Notes: generated by a model not told the origin, from the letters alone. Positions 30,551-40,831 are shown, numbered from the stretch's first letter. The stretch is DNA of 41,750 nucleotides from Lachnospiraceae bacterium (GCA_016282595.1 JAEEKV010000167.1:1-41750); one strand, 5' to 3'. Numbers and translations: made by a program.

Positions 30551-30627
30551 GAATTCCACCTCTTTTTCATTCTAGCATCTAGCCTCCGATGGTGCAAATT
30601 TTTTTGTAAAACGTGCAAAATTACAGG

Positions 30628-30656
30628 TGGAAAACAGGGTAGGTCTGTGATAAAAT
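30628..30656 (+). promoter_or_regulatory. Promoter of the uracil permease operon
   Basis: TGGAAA, a 17-base spacer, TAAAAT, with TGA extended -10. The leader is about 60 bases. Confidence 0.6.
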
Positions 30657-30664
30657 GATTTCGG

Positions 30665-30690
30665 TTTTGAATCACGATTACGTGACAAAA
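30665..30690. promoter_or_regulatory. Candidate TetR operator
   Basis: TCACG-ATTA-CGTGA (30672-30685) is a perfect inverted repeat, extended by TTTTG on the left and CAAAA on the right. It lies just downstream of the predicted start of transcription, where a repressor would block it. Confidence 0.4.
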
Positions 30691-30722
30691 AATACCCCTG
30701 AGGGGGCGTAAAGGAGGAGACT

Positions 30723-32120
30723 ATGAAAGAGAAAGAAGGAATTGTTGACGCCAGACAGCTTGGAATCCCGAAGATGCTGCTTCTGGGAATCCAGCACATG
30801 TTTGCCATGTTCGGTGCAACCATCTTGGTGCCGATCCTGGTAAATACCTATTTTGAGGGCGAAGGTCTGAGCGTGCAGGTAACACTGATCTGTGCAGGAC
30901 TTGGAACCCTGTTTTTCCACCTCTGTTCCAAGTTTAAGGTACCCGCATTTTTGGGTTCGTCTTTTGCATTTCTCGGCGGCTTCGCAACAGTTGCAAATTT
31001 GGACACCGGAATTTTCGCAGGAATGTCCATGGGAGAAAAGCTCCCCTACGCCTGCGGCGGTATCGTAGTAGCAGGTCTTTTGTATCTGGTGCTTGCACTG
31101 ATCATTAAGCTGGTTGGTATTCAGAAGGTAATGCGCTTTTTGCCTCCTGCAGTAACCGGACCCATCATCATTTGCATCGGTCTTTCACTGGCACCTTCCG
31201 CAGTAAGCAATGCATCTACAAACTGGCTTCTGGCAGTCATCGCTTTGGCAGTTATCATCATATTCAATATCTGGGGCAAGGGCATGTTCAAGATCATCCC
31301 CATCCTCATGGGCGTTGTCATTTCTTATGTAGCAGCGCTGATCATGCATTTCGCAGGCCTGACCAATCCCGACGGAAGCGCCATCCTGGATTTTACATCC
31401 ATGGCATCCTCTTCGGTGGTAGGTCTTCCGCCTTTCATCCTTTGCAAATTTGACCTGACTGCAATTTTGGTTATGGCACCCATCGCCATCGCTACCATGA
31501 TGGAGCACATCGGTGATATTTCTGCCATTTCCGCAACGGTTGGACAGAACTTCATTCAGGATCCCGGTCTTCACAGAACCCTTATCGGTGACGGTCTTGC
31601 AACCTCCCTTTCCGCAGCATTCGGTGGTCCTGCAAACACCACCTACGGAGAGAACACCGGCGTTCTGGAGCTTTCCAAGGTATATGATCCCAGAGTCATC
31701 CGGATCGCCGCCGTATTTGCAGTGATCCTCAGCTTCTTCCCGAAGGTAGCTGCTCTCATCGGTTCTCTTCCTTCCGCAATTATCGGTGGCGTCAGCTTCA
31801 TGCTGTATGGAATGATCTCCGCAATCGGTGTGAGAAACGTGGTTGAGAACAAGGTGGATTTCACCAAGTCCAGAAACCTGATCATCGCTGCAGTGATCCT
31901 TGTCAGTGGACTGGGCTTCTCTGACGGACTGACCTTCACCATCGGTTCCGCATCCATTACCCTGACTGCACTTTCCATCGCAGCAATTTTGGGTATTCTC
32001 TTAAATGCAATCCTTCCGGGCAATGATTATGAGTTCGGAAAAGATCTGCAGGGTGACAGAAATCGCGGACTGGACATGAACCCTTTTGAGTCCAGAGAAA
32101 AGAAGAGCGAGGAGAAATAA
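30723..32120 (+). CDS. uraA: Uracil/xanthine permease (NCS2 family)
   Basis: A 465-aa NCS2 nucleobase transporter with about 14 membrane helices. The TM8 motif MMEHIGDISAIS and the TM10 motif TTYGENTGVLELSKVYDPRVI are near those of E. coli UraA (TTYGENIGV), including the substrate-binding glutamates. It moves uracil (or a related base) in with protons. AAAGGAGG precedes ATG 30723. No pyrR-type attenuator was seen in the leader. The Nudix gene follows by five bases in the same transcript. Confidence 0.88.
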   Translation: MKEKEGIVDARQLGIPKMLLLGIQHMFAMFGATILVPILVNTYFEGEGLSVQVTLICAGLGTLFFHLCSKFKVPAFLGSSFAFLGGFATVANLDTGIFAGMSMGEKLPYACGGIVVAGLLYLVLALIIKLVGIQKVMRFLPPAVTGPIIICIGLSLAPSAVSNASTNWLLAVIALAVIIIFNIWGKGMFKIIPILMGVVISYVAALIMHFAGLTNPDGSAILDFTSMASSSVVGLPPFILCKFDLTAILVMAPIAIATMMEHIGDISAISATVGQNFIQDPGLHRTLIGDGLATSLSAAFGGPANTTYGENTGVLELSKVYDPRVIRIAAVFAVILSFFPKVAALIGSLPSAIIGGVSFMLYGMISAIGVRNVVENKVDFTKSRNLIIAAVILVSGLGFSDGLTFTIGSASITLTALSIAAILGILLNAILPGNDYEFGKDLQGDRNRGLDMNPFESREKKSEEK

Positions 32121-32125
32121 ATCGC

Positions 32126-32629
32126 ATGGAGTACTGGGATATTTACGATGAAAATAAACAAAAGACCGGACGCACCATGCAAAAGAACGACTGGCATATG
32201 AAGGATGGTGATTTTCACCTGACGGTGCTTGGAGTTCTTCAGAGAAAAAGTGACGGCAAGTATCTCATCACCCAGCGGGTGATGACAAAAGCCTGGGCTG
32301 CAGGCTGGTGGGAGGTATCCGGCGGTGGTGTTATGGCCGGAGAGTCTTCCGAGGAAGCTGTCAGACGTGAGGTGCTGGAGGAGATAGGCATCGATGTGAC
32401 CGGATGGGAAGGCGGATATGTCTTTTCCTACAAGCGGGAAAATCCCGATGAGGGAGATAACTACTTTGTTGATATCTATCGGTTCGTCGGAGAGTTTGAT
32501 GAATCGGATATCACCATCCAGACAGAAGAGGCCCAGGGCTTTCGCTTTGCATCTTTGGAGGAGATCAAAGAACTGGCGGATCAGGGAATCTTCCTTCACT
32601 ATGAAAGCATGAAGCAAGTATTTGAATAA
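32126..32629 (+). CDS. Nudix hydrolase, IDI/YfcD-like
   Basis: A 167-aa Nudix protein beginning EYWDIYDENKQKTGRT, the opening of isopentenyl-diphosphate-isomerase-like and YfcD-like Nudix enzymes. Nudix box: G67-x5-E73-x7-R81-E82-x2-E85-E86-x-G88. The GAGGAG ribosome binding site is inside the end of the permease gene. Substrate unknown; co-transcription with a nucleobase permease suggests a nucleotide-cleaning role (inference). Confidence 0.85.
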   Translation: MEYWDIYDENKQKTGRTMQKNDWHMKDGDFHLTVLGVLQRKSDGKYLITQRVMTKAWAAGWWEVSGGGVMAGESSEEAVRREVLEEIGIDVTGWEGGYVFSYKRENPDEGDNYFVDIYRFVGEFDESDITIQTEEAQGFRFASLEEIKELADQGIFLHYESMKQVFE

Positions 32630-32650
32630 TTTTTCGTTTTTTTGTAAAAA

Positions 32651-32666
32651 GTCCAACTAATTGGAC
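32651..32666. other. Perfect inverted repeat upstream of addB
   Basis: GTCCAA-CTAA-TTGGAC, 6-bp arms and 4-base loop. A TATAAT at 32679-32684 follows 12 bases later without a properly spaced -35. It may be an operator; no T-tract follows, so a terminator is unlikely. Confidence 0.4.
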
Positions 32667-32781
32667 CATTCACAGTTGTATAATTAGCATAACGGTAACT
32701 TAGGGATAACTATCCGGATCATAGCAGGCAATAGCAGCATCGATTTGGGTAGTTATCGTTTTCCATAGCAAAGGAGTCTGT

Positions 32782-35700
32782 ATGAGCCTTCAGATCATCG
32801 CCGGAGCCTCCGGCAGCGGAAAAAGTACATATGCATATGAGCGGATCATCAAGCTTTCCATGGAGCACCCGGACAAGCAGTTTTTCATCATTGTGCCGGA
32901 TCAGTTTTCCATGAGCACTACCAGGGAGATTCTTCGCCTGCATCCCCGTCATGCCATTACGAACATCGACGTCCTCAGCTTTTCAAGACTGACCCATCGC
33001 ATCGCTGATGAAGTGGGACAGAAGAAAAGGGACGTTTTGGATGATACGGGGAAAAATCTCATCCTTCGCCGCGTAGCCCTCTCTTTGGAGGAGGAACTGG
33101 GCTTTTTGAAGGGGCGTATGAGACGCACCGGCTATGTGCATGAGGTGAAATCCCAGATCTCGGAATTTTACCAGTATGATATTTCTCCGGCCCAGCTTGA
33201 TGAGATGATCGAAAAGAGCAGCGGCAGGGGCTATCTGCCGGCAAAGCTTAAGGATCTGAAGCTGATCTATGAGGCCTTTGGTGCCTATATCCGTGAGAAA
33301 TACATCACCACCGAGGAGGCTCTTTTGCAGCTGCGGGATGCAATCCCCAAGTCTCGCTTGATGGCAGGAAGCTACGTGCTGTTTGATAATTTCACAGGCT
33401 TTACTCCCATTCAGAATCTGGCAGTGAAGGAGATGCTTAGAGCCTGTGAGGAGGTTTCCGTGATCCTTTGCGCTGATGGAGAACTGGAGTCGGGCACGGA
33501 TCGTTTATTCGCGCTGGCACAAAAAACCTATGATAAGCTTGTGGCTTTGGCAGGGGAGGTAAAGACCCCTGTGCTTCCAACCTGTTATTTGACGGATAAA
33601 AGCCATTTTCGCTACGCAGGCAATCCTCCTATGGCCTTTTTGGAAAAAGAGCTTCTGCGCTTCGGAAATCACGCTTACAGGGGTTCCCAGGATGCCATCC
33701 GGATCTTTGAGGCGGTGAATGTAAGAGAAGAGGTCCAAAACTGCTGCGGCAGGATCTGTGAGCTGATCCGCCGGGGATATCAATACCGGGATATCGCCAT
33801 TGTAACGGGAGATACGGAGGGCTATGGTGAAATCTTAAGGGAGGAGCTGACGAAATACCGGATTCCTTTTTATATGGACACATCCAGGAGCGTTCTGCAG
33901 AATCCTCTCAGTGTTTTTTTAAGGTTTGCACTTCGGACAGAGTGTGAGAACTATTCTTATGAAAGCGTGATGGGGCTTTTGTCCAGCTTTATGACAGACT
34001 TTACGCCGGATCAGATCGATCGCTTTGATCGGTATCTGACGGAGCGGGGCATTCGGGGCAGGCATCAGTTCTCAAAGCCCTTTGAAAGAGGACAGGAGGC
34101 TCCGGAGATTGAGCCCCTTCGGCAGATGCTTTGCGAGATCCTGCAGCCCCTTCAGAAGGGATGTAAGAGCGCCGGTGATTGGGCACAGGCGATATACGAG
34201 ATCTGTGTGCAGCAGCGGATGGAAGAAAAATGCCTGGCTATGGCAGAGAAGTTTGCAGCCCAGGGAGAGCCCTCCTTGGCGAAGGAATACGAGAAGATCT
34301 TTTCCCAGATCATGAAGGTGCTGGAGCAGATCCATGACCTTATCGGTGAGGACGAGCTTAGCTGCAGGGAATTTTTGGAGATCTTTGAGGCGGGCGTTTC
34401 GGAGATCCGTATCGGCACCATTCCCCAGAAGGTGGATCAGGTGGTAGTGGGTGATATCCAGAGAACCAGACTAGATCGTGTCAGTGCTCTGTTTTTCCTG
34501 GGGATCAATGAAGGCAATATTCCAAAGAAAAATGCATCCGGAGGGTTGCTTTCGGATATTGAAAGAGAGTTTTTAACAGAGAGCGGAATTGCACTGGCGC
34601 CCGGCCCCAGAGAGAAGCTTTACGAGCAGCGGCTGTATCTGTATCAGATCATGACCAAGCCTGCAGAAAAGCTCTATCTGTCCTATGCTCTTTTGGATGC
34701 TGCAGGAAAGGGTTTGATGCCCTCTTATCTTATCGGCAATCTGTTATCTCTGTACCCGGATCTGAAGATCGAAAGTGGCGGCAGTGAGCTTTCCCAGGTG
34801 GCAAGGATCGCTACACCGGAGGATGGGCTGGATGATCTGGCAAAGCTTCTTCGCCTTCGGGCAGAAGGACGTCAGACGCCGGAGCTTACGGTGCTGTCTG
34901 CCCTTTATGAGGATGAGCGGATAGCTGCTGATCTGAAACGAAAAGCCTTCTTCCGATATGAGCCTGCGTATCTCAAGGAAGTGACGGCCCTTTCACTGTT
35001 TGAGAAAAATGGTGCGGTATCAAGGCTTGAGCTCATGGCGGGATGCCGTTTTGCCCATTTCATTCGATACGGTTTGCGCCTGCAGGAAAAGAGGCAGTTC
35101 CGCCTGGAGGTATCGGACCAGGGAAGTGTCTATCATAAGGTTATGGAGCTTTTTATGCAGTCGCTGGAGGCAAAGGGTATCCGGTTAGAGGACCTGGAGG
35201 AAGAGGAGATTTGGGCCCTGCTGCATGAGCTTATGGAGCAGGTGATCGCTGAGGAGGACTACCGGGTTCTTCGGGCTAATAAACGAAATGAATTTCAGGC
35301 CGGGCAGATGGAACAGCTTTTGCGCCGCAGTGTTGATGGGATGCAGTATCATTTCCGGAAAGGAAAGTTTCAACCGGCTTACTTTGAGCACTTTTTCAAG
35401 GACGAAGCGGTGCATCATATCAGAGGTGTGATCGACCGCATCGATCTGGCGGAAGGACAGGACGGCAAGCTCTATGTGAAGGTGGTGGATTACAAATCCG
35501 GCAAGAGAGATCTGGATCTGACGAGGCTGTTTTACGGGATTTCCCTGCAGCTTCCCATCTATCTGTCCCAGGCGGTTTCTCTTTTGGAGAAAAAGCGCAA
35601 AGACGCTGATGTAAAGCCCGCAGCCATGTTGTATTACAGGCTGCAGGATCCCATGATCGCACCGGAGCAAAAAGAAGAGAAGATCCTATCCTCACTCAGA

Positions 35701-36135
35701 AAGGAAATGATTTGCAAGGGCCTGTTTTTGGAAAATGATGAGGTCCTTCGTTTTCTGGATGCTGAGTTTGAAGAAAAGGGCGTCTCTGACGTTGTGGCCC
35801 TGCGGCGCAAGGCGGACGGGAGCTTTTATTCCAACAGCCAGACGGCAACAGAGCAGGAGATGAAGACCTATCTTGACTTCGCACTGCAGAAGGCGGATGC
35901 CCTGCAGGAGGAGATCCAAAAGGGTGACATTGCAGTCAATCCCATCACCATCGGATCGGGACAAAGCGGATTTGACAGTTGCCAGTATTGTCCTTATGGG
36001 GCGATCTGCGGCTTTGATGAAACCATCGAGGGGTATTGCAAGAAAGCCTGCAAAGGTGTGGATGCGGGTGCGTTTACTGTTGGCGGAGAAATGAAGGACC
36101 AAGAACCGGCAAGTGATCCGGCAAAAGAGGATTAA
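32782..36135 (+). CDS. addB: ATP-dependent helicase/nuclease subunit AddB
   Basis: A 1117-aa AddB subunit of the AddAB recombination enzyme, which resects double-strand breaks for RecA loading. Walker A is GASGSGKST (8-16). The C-terminal PD-(D/E)XK nuclease has D885 (GVIDRID), D903 and K905 (VVDYKSG). The Fe-S cysteines are C755 and C1067-x2-C1070-x5-C1076, all present. Length is normal. It ends four bases before addA; both form one operon. No LexA-type box was found upstream. Confidence 0.95.
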   Translation: MSLQIIAGASGSGKSTYAYERIIKLSMEHPDKQFFIIVPDQFSMSTTREILRLHPRHAITNIDVLSFSRLTHRIADEVGQKKRDVLDDTGKNLILRRVALSLEEELGFLKGRMRRTGYVHEVKSQISEFYQYDISPAQLDEMIEKSSGRGYLPAKLKDLKLIYEAFGAYIREKYITTEEALLQLRDAIPKSRLMAGSYVLFDNFTGFTPIQNLAVKEMLRACEEVSVILCADGELESGTDRLFALAQKTYDKLVALAGEVKTPVLPTCYLTDKSHFRYAGNPPMAFLEKELLRFGNHAYRGSQDAIRIFEAVNVREEVQNCCGRICELIRRGYQYRDIAIVTGDTEGYGEILREELTKYRIPFYMDTSRSVLQNPLSVFLRFALRTECENYSYESVMGLLSSFMTDFTPDQIDRFDRYLTERGIRGRHQFSKPFERGQEAPEIEPLRQMLCEILQPLQKGCKSAGDWAQAIYEICVQQRMEEKCLAMAEKFAAQGEPSLAKEYEKIFSQIMKVLEQIHDLIGEDELSCREFLEIFEAGVSEIRIGTIPQKVDQVVVGDIQRTRLDRVSALFFLGINEGNIPKKNASGGLLSDIEREFLTESGIALAPGPREKLYEQRLYLYQIMTKPAEKLYLSYALLDAAGKGLMPSYLIGNLLSLYPDLKIESGGSELSQVARIATPEDGLDDLAKLLRLRAEGRQTPELTVLSALYEDERIAADLKRKAFFRYEPAYLKEVTALSLFEKNGAVSRLELMAGCRFAHFIRYGLRLQEKRQFRLEVSDQGSVYHKVMELFMQSLEAKGIRLEDLEEEEIWALLHELMEQVIAEEDYRVLRANKRNEFQAGQMEQLLRRSVDGMQYHFRKGKFQPAYFEHFFKDEAVHHIRGVIDRIDLAEGQDGKLYVKVVDYKSGKRDLDLTRLFYGISLQLPIYLSQAVSLLEKKRKDADVKPAAMLYYRLQDPMIAPEQKEEKILSSLRKEMICKGLFLENDEVLRFLDAEFEEKGVSDVVALRRKADGSFYSNSQTATEQEMKTYLDFALQKADALQEEIQKGDIAVNPITIGSGQSGFDSCQYCPYGAICGFDETIEGYCKKACKGVDAGAFTVGGEMKDQEPASDPAKED

Positions 36136-36138
36136 AGC

Positions 36139-39100
36139 ATGGAATATACGAAGCAGCAAAAAGAAGTCATCGAAACAAGGGATCAGGATGTCCTGGTTTC
36201 GGCAGGAGCAGGCAGCGGAAAAACTGCGGTGCTGACGAAGCGTATCATGTCCCGCCTGACGGATCAAAAGAATCCTGTAAGCATCGACAGGATCCTGGTT
36301 TTGACCTTTACAAGAGCAGCGGCTGCCCAGATGAAGCAAAGACTCCAGGGCAAGATCGAGGAGTATTTAAAGGCTCATCCCGGGGATCAGGTTATGAAGT
36401 ATCAGGAGAGCCTTTTGCACAATGCGCAGATCACCACCATCGACAGCTTCTGCCAGTTTCTCCTGCGAAGCCATTATCATCAGGTGGGAGTGGATCCGGC
36501 TTTTCGCATTGGAGATAAGAGCGATATTGTGCTCCTGGAAAATGAAGTTTTGGAGGAGGTTTTGGAGGAAGCCTTCGCAGAGGGTGGCGAGAGCTTTCTG
36601 GATCTGGCAGCGGCCCTGAATCCCAATGCAAGAGAACTGGATCTGGAAAAGAGCATCCTGTCCTTAAGTAACTATTCGGCCTCCCATCCCTGGCCCATTC
36701 AGTGGATGCAGGACCAGCTTGGGAAAGAGGAAGAAGACTATCTTTTACAGCTGCAGAAAAAGCTGGCAAAGGATACGGCAAAGCAGCTGGAAAGTCAGAT
36801 TTCCCTGATTGCGGTTTTGGAAAAATCTGCCTTGCAGGATGCGGGAGCACCCCATGAGTATGCAGAGACCTTCCTAGCAGATCGTACCATGCTGTCTGAT
36901 ATCAGGGAAAAGATCCTGGCAGCGGGAGAGACAGGGGATGGAGAACTGCACCCCTATGAAGCCATCCAGGCGGCTTTTGGCGCCATTAGCTGGGTACGGA
37001 TTGCCTCCATCAAAAAAGAGACCAAGGCAGTCATGGATGTGGCGGTTCAGGATGTTCTGAAGAAAGCACGGGATGAGTATAAAAAAGCCGTCGGAGATTT
37101 GGCGGATCAGTTTTCCCTTTCCTATGAAGGCTTTGTTGAGACAGAGCGCCAGGCAAAGAAGCTGACGGATGCGCTGCTTTCCATTACCATCCGTTTCTGT
37201 GAAAGGCTTCTTGAAAAAAAGAAGGAGCGTAATCTTTTCAGTTTTAATGATATCGAGCATTTGGCCCTGGAGATCCTCTATCAGGATGGAAAGGAAACGG
37301 AGACGGCCAGAGTCTATCGGGAGTATTTTGAAGAAGTTATGGTGGATGAATACCAGGACTCCAACGAGGTACAGGAGATCCTGTTGCAGACCCTGGCAAA
37401 ACAGACACCGGGGCAGCATGACCGGTTTATGGTGGGAGATAAGAAGCAAAGCATCTATCGGTTCCGTATGTCCAGACCTGAGATCTTTTCGGAAAAATAT
37501 GACAGCTATCAGCAGGAGGATCCGGATCATAAGCTGATCCTCCTTAGCAACAACTTCCGTTCCCGGGACGAGGTGATAGACAGTGTGAACGGGATCTTCT
37601 CCCGGATCATGCGAGAAGAAGTGGGCGGCGTGAATTACGATGAAAGTGAAGCACTGATCCGCGGCGGGACATTTTGCGCCATTCCGGAGGATCAGGCGAC
37701 GGGAGATGCCTTTCGAAGAGAGACAGAGCTCCTGCTTTGCGAAAACGATAAAAGCGGCGTGGAAAAACGGAATCTGGAATTTGCCGTTATCGCTGAGCGC
37801 ATTCAAAAAATGGTGGGACACTTTCTGGTGGAGGACGGAGAAGGCGGATTGCGGCCCCTTGCTTACCGGGATATTGTGATCCTGCTTCGCAGTACGAAGA
37901 ACATTGCAGGAGCGCTGAAGGAAGCCTTAGAGCAGGCTGGAATTCCGTCTCACGGTGACGTAAAGGGAGACTTCTATCAGGTTCGGGAAGTGGCAAGACT
38001 TTTGGATCTTTTACGGGTGATCCAGAATCCCTATTATGACATTCCGCTGGTTTCAGCTTTGAAGAGTGAGTTTTTCAATTTGAGCGATGAAGATCTGGCT
38101 GCAATCCGTTTGTTTGATCAAAAGGCAAGCTTTTATGAGAGCCTGCAGAAGGCGGCAGAAAGCGATAGCTCTGTGGCTGATACGGCAAAGAGGGTGCTGG
38201 AGGAGATCGCAGCCCTGCGAGAGCTTTCCGGCTATCTGTCGGTTACGCAGCTGTTGCAGGAGATTCTTCGCAGGTTCCATTACAGGGAATTGCTTTTGAC
38301 ACTGCCTCTTGGAGAGCAGCGTGCCGCTAACGTGGATCTGCTTTTGCAAAAGACCGTGGATTTTGAACAGTCCGGTTTCAGTGGCCTGTTTCAGTTTATT
38401 CACAACGTGGATACACTGGTTGAGCGCAAGGCGGAGGAAAGTCTTCCGGATACCCTTTCCGATCAGGCGGATGTGGTAAGGATCATGTCCATCCATTCCA
38501 GCAAAGGTCTGGAATTCCCGGTGGTCTTTTTGGCAACCTGCGATAAGCAGTTTAACAAGCAGGATTTGAACAAGGTATTTTTGATGGATCTGCAGGAGGG
38601 TGTAGCATCCAACCGCATCGATACCAAGCGCAGGATCAAAGGATCTTCTTTCGGGAAGAACCTCATCAGGAATCGTCTGATCCGGGAAACCTACGGCGAG
38701 GAGATGCGCCTTTTGTATGTGGCGGCTACCCGTGCCAAGGAGAAGCTGATCTTTACGGCTACCGCCAAGGATGCAGAGAAAAAGGAGAATGCCTTTTCCT
38801 ATCTGTCCGGGGAAAATCTGATAGATGGGAAGATTCCTCTTCGGTTGTTAGAACGCTGTGACAATTATCTGGATCAGCTCCTGCTGGCGTACAGACTGGA
38901 TCAGAGCATCTTTTTGCAGAAGATCATAAAAGCGGAGGATGTAGATTTTCAGGCACTTTTGGGCAGCAGTGCCGATGCGGATCGAGAGGAGGTTTTAGAG
39001 AGCCTTCTTGACTGGGAAGCACAAAGGCAAAGCTGTGTGGATGGCAGCTTGGGAGAGAGGGCCGGAAAGCTGTATGAAAGTCTGCGGGATCGTTTTTCAT

Positions 39101-39819
39101 TCGTTTATCCCCATAAGAATTTGGAACAGCTTTATGCCAAAACAAGCGTATCGGAATTAAAGCATGCCGCCATGGAAGAAGAGGGCGTACAGACAGAGTT
39201 TGAAACGGATAAAGAGCAAAGACACTATATTCCTTCCTTTGTCGGCAGTGAGGAAAAAGGCGGAGGCACCAGGAGAGGTACGGCTTATCACCGGGTGATG
39301 GAGCTTTTGGATATTGCCGCCTCTGTCAGGTCGCTTACAGAGCAGGGAGCGGAAGAGACGACAAAGTACATCAAGGAGCGGATCGAAGAGATGATCCGGG
39401 AAGATAAGATTGACAGGGAGGATGCTGAATTGGTAGCAGTTTCCAAACTGCTTTCCTTCCTTGACTCAGACTGCGCGAGGCGTATGGCAAAGGCCCAGGA
39501 AGCCGGAAAACTGAAACGGGAACAGCCTTTTATCATCAATATCGAAGCCAGTCTGGTAAGTCCCGAGCTGCCCGCAGAGGAGAGCGTCATGATCCAGGGG
39601 GTGATCGATGTCTGCTGGGAAGAGGACGATAAGCTTTATATCCTGGACTATAAAACAGACCGGGTGGGAAGCATGCAGGAGCTCTTTGACAGATATCACA
39701 CGCAGCTGGCCTACTATAAAAGAGCATTAGAACAGGCCACCGGAAAGCCGGTGGCCGGAGAGATTCTGTATGCATTTCATTTGGATGAGGAAGGGTGCTT
39801 TACGGATCAGGAAAGTTAG
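36139..39819 (+). CDS. addA: ATP-dependent helicase/nuclease subunit AddA
   Basis: A 1226-aa UvrD-like helicase and nuclease. Walker A SAGAGSGKT is at 21-29 with K28; helicase motif II reads VDEYQDSN (D403-E404); motif I-a and later motifs (NNFRSRDEV, SIHSSKGLEFPVVFLA, LLYVAATRAKEKL) are all visible. The C-terminal nuclease has D1157, D1170 and K1172 (ILDYKTD). It is the catalytic partner of AddB. The stop lies inside the arm of the following terminator hairpin. Confidence 0.96.
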   Translation: MEYTKQQKEVIETRDQDVLVSAGAGSGKTAVLTKRIMSRLTDQKNPVSIDRILVLTFTRAAAAQMKQRLQGKIEEYLKAHPGDQVMKYQESLLHNAQITTIDSFCQFLLRSHYHQVGVDPAFRIGDKSDIVLLENEVLEEVLEEAFAEGGESFLDLAAALNPNARELDLEKSILSLSNYSASHPWPIQWMQDQLGKEEEDYLLQLQKKLAKDTAKQLESQISLIAVLEKSALQDAGAPHEYAETFLADRTMLSDIREKILAAGETGDGELHPYEAIQAAFGAISWVRIASIKKETKAVMDVAVQDVLKKARDEYKKAVGDLADQFSLSYEGFVETERQAKKLTDALLSITIRFCERLLEKKKERNLFSFNDIEHLALEILYQDGKETETARVYREYFEEVMVDEYQDSNEVQEILLQTLAKQTPGQHDRFMVGDKKQSIYRFRMSRPEIFSEKYDSYQQEDPDHKLILLSNNFRSRDEVIDSVNGIFSRIMREEVGGVNYDESEALIRGGTFCAIPEDQATGDAFRRETELLLCENDKSGVEKRNLEFAVIAERIQKMVGHFLVEDGEGGLRPLAYRDIVILLRSTKNIAGALKEALEQAGIPSHGDVKGDFYQVREVARLLDLLRVIQNPYYDIPLVSALKSEFFNLSDEDLAAIRLFDQKASFYESLQKAAESDSSVADTAKRVLEEIAALRELSGYLSVTQLLQEILRRFHYRELLLTLPLGEQRAANVDLLLQKTVDFEQSGFSGLFQFIHNVDTLVERKAEESLPDTLSDQADVVRIMSIHSSKGLEFPVVFLATCDKQFNKQDLNKVFLMDLQEGVASNRIDTKRRIKGSSFGKNLIRNRLIRETYGEEMRLLYVAATRAKEKLIFTATAKDAEKKENAFSYLSGENLIDGKIPLRLLERCDNYLDQLLLAYRLDQSIFLQKIIKAEDVDFQALLGSSADADREEVLESLLDWEAQRQSCVDGSLGERAGKLYESLRDRFSFVYPHKNLEQLYAKTSVSELKHAAMEEEGVQTEFETDKEQRHYIPSFVGSEEKGGGTRRGTAYHRVMELLDIAASVRSLTEQGAEETTKYIKERIEEMIREDKIDREDAELVAVSKLLSFLDSDCARRMAKAQEAGKLKREQPFIINIEASLVSPELPAEESVMIQGVIDVCWEEDDKLYILDYKTDRVGSMQELFDRYHTQLAYYKRALEQATGKPVAGEILYAFHLDEEGCFTDQES

Positions 39820-39834
39820 CGCTCGCTAACTTTT
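39812..39834. terminator. Bidirectional terminator at the end of addA
   Basis: AAAGTTAGC pairs with GCTAACTTT around a GCTC loop, followed by T-rich DNA. The addA TAG stop (39817-39819) is in the left arm and the first base of the convergent glycosyltransferase stop in the right. Confidence 0.75.
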
Positions 39835-40795
39835 ATTCGGGCTTTCCATCCAAAGCATCCAACATTTTTTCTGCGATCTTGGTGGTTTCCAGATTCAGGA
39901 TGCAGGGATAGTTTAAGGCGGCATTCAGCCAGATCTTTTCCTCATAGAAATCACGGATTCCGTGGAAATAGGTGGCAAGCTCCAGGCAGATCTCGGCGCA
40001 GCCTTCCACCTCCAAAGTGACTGCTCTGAGGGCATATTTGAAGAAGTTTGAAACATCCCCTTTGCTGTGGTAAGCTCTGGCCAATACGCAGTAAGCTTCC
40101 AGGCAGGAATCGGTGGAACGGGTTTCGTCTTTGACAGAATTCTCAAAGAAGGGAATGGCCCGAAGCAGGTTGGTCTTATCTCCTGCGATCAGAAGTTCTT
40201 TAGCATACAGGGTGTGCAGTCTGGCATCCAGATACAGACCGTCGGCATACATCTTTTCAAAAGCCTGCAGATCCCGGGAAGCGTGAAAGCCTGTAGGCTT
40301 ATGGATGATCTCAATCTCACTGTCGTAGATCACCGGTTGCAGGGCAACGGCTTCGTGAATGGGATTGCGCCAGGTGAAGGTGCGAACCCTCTTATAGAGC
40401 TTGGGACGCAGTTCCTTATCGTAATTGTAGATGGTGTTGAATTCCATCTGGTTGCAATAGTACATCTGCACGATGTCGATCTCGGGCAGCAGTCCCTTTT
40501 TCAAAAGGGCGAACCGCTCATGGTTCTCCCGGTCTATGATCTCATCCGCATCGGCACAGTAGATGTACTGGGCGGATGCCTTGGAAAAGGAATAGTTACG
40601 GGCATCGGCAAAGCTGCCGTTCCATTCGAAGTCATAGATCTTGTCGGTGTATCGCCTGGCAATTTCCTTGGTGGAGTCGGTGGAACCGGTATCCACGATG
40701 ATGATCTCATCCATCAGATCGGCGATGGAGTCAAGGCATCTTGCCAATACTTTTTCCTCGTTTTTAACGATCATACAAAGACTGATAGTGATCAT
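39833..40795 (-). CDS. Family 2 glycosyltransferase with TPR-like C-terminal half
   Basis: A 320-aa protein beginning MITISLCMIVKNEEKVLARC. The GT-A domain has VDTGSTDSTKEIA and the D-A-D-E (DXD-type) metal site in CADADEI, with SFADARNYSF between. The C-terminal 150 residues are helical, TPR-like. It transfers a sugar from a nucleotide-sugar donor; acceptor unknown. ATG 40795 has AAAGGAGGTGC six bases before it (the GTG at 40804 is part of that site). No other glycan gene is adjacent. Confidence 0.87.
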   Translation of the reverse strand: MITISLCMIVKNEEKVLARCLDSIADLMDEIIIVDTGSTDSTKEIARRYTDKIYDFEWNGSFADARNYSFSKASAQYIYCADADEIIDRENHERFALLKKGLLPEIDIVQMYYCNQMEFNTIYNYDKELRPKLYKRVRTFTWRNPIHEAVALQPVIYDSEIEIIHKPTGFHASRDLQAFEKMYADGLYLDARLHTLYAKELLIAGDKTNLLRAIPFFENSVKDETRSTDSCLEAYCVLARAYHSKGDVSNFFKYALRAVTLEVEGCAEICLELATYFHGIRDFYEEKIWLNAALNYPCILNLETTKIAEKMLDALDGKPE

Positions 40796-40831
40796 GAAAA
40801 GCACCTCCTTTTCCTTGTCCGGCTTACCTTT

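Noticed and set aside
30694-30706. CCCC-TGA-GGGG hairpin in the uracil permease leader as an attenuator
   Set aside because: Only four pairs plus one, no T-tract and no PyrR-binding motif; too weak to call.
32630-32781. SOS box search upstream of addB
   Set aside because: No GAAC-N4-GTTC or near match is present; the palindrome at 32651 has a different sequence.
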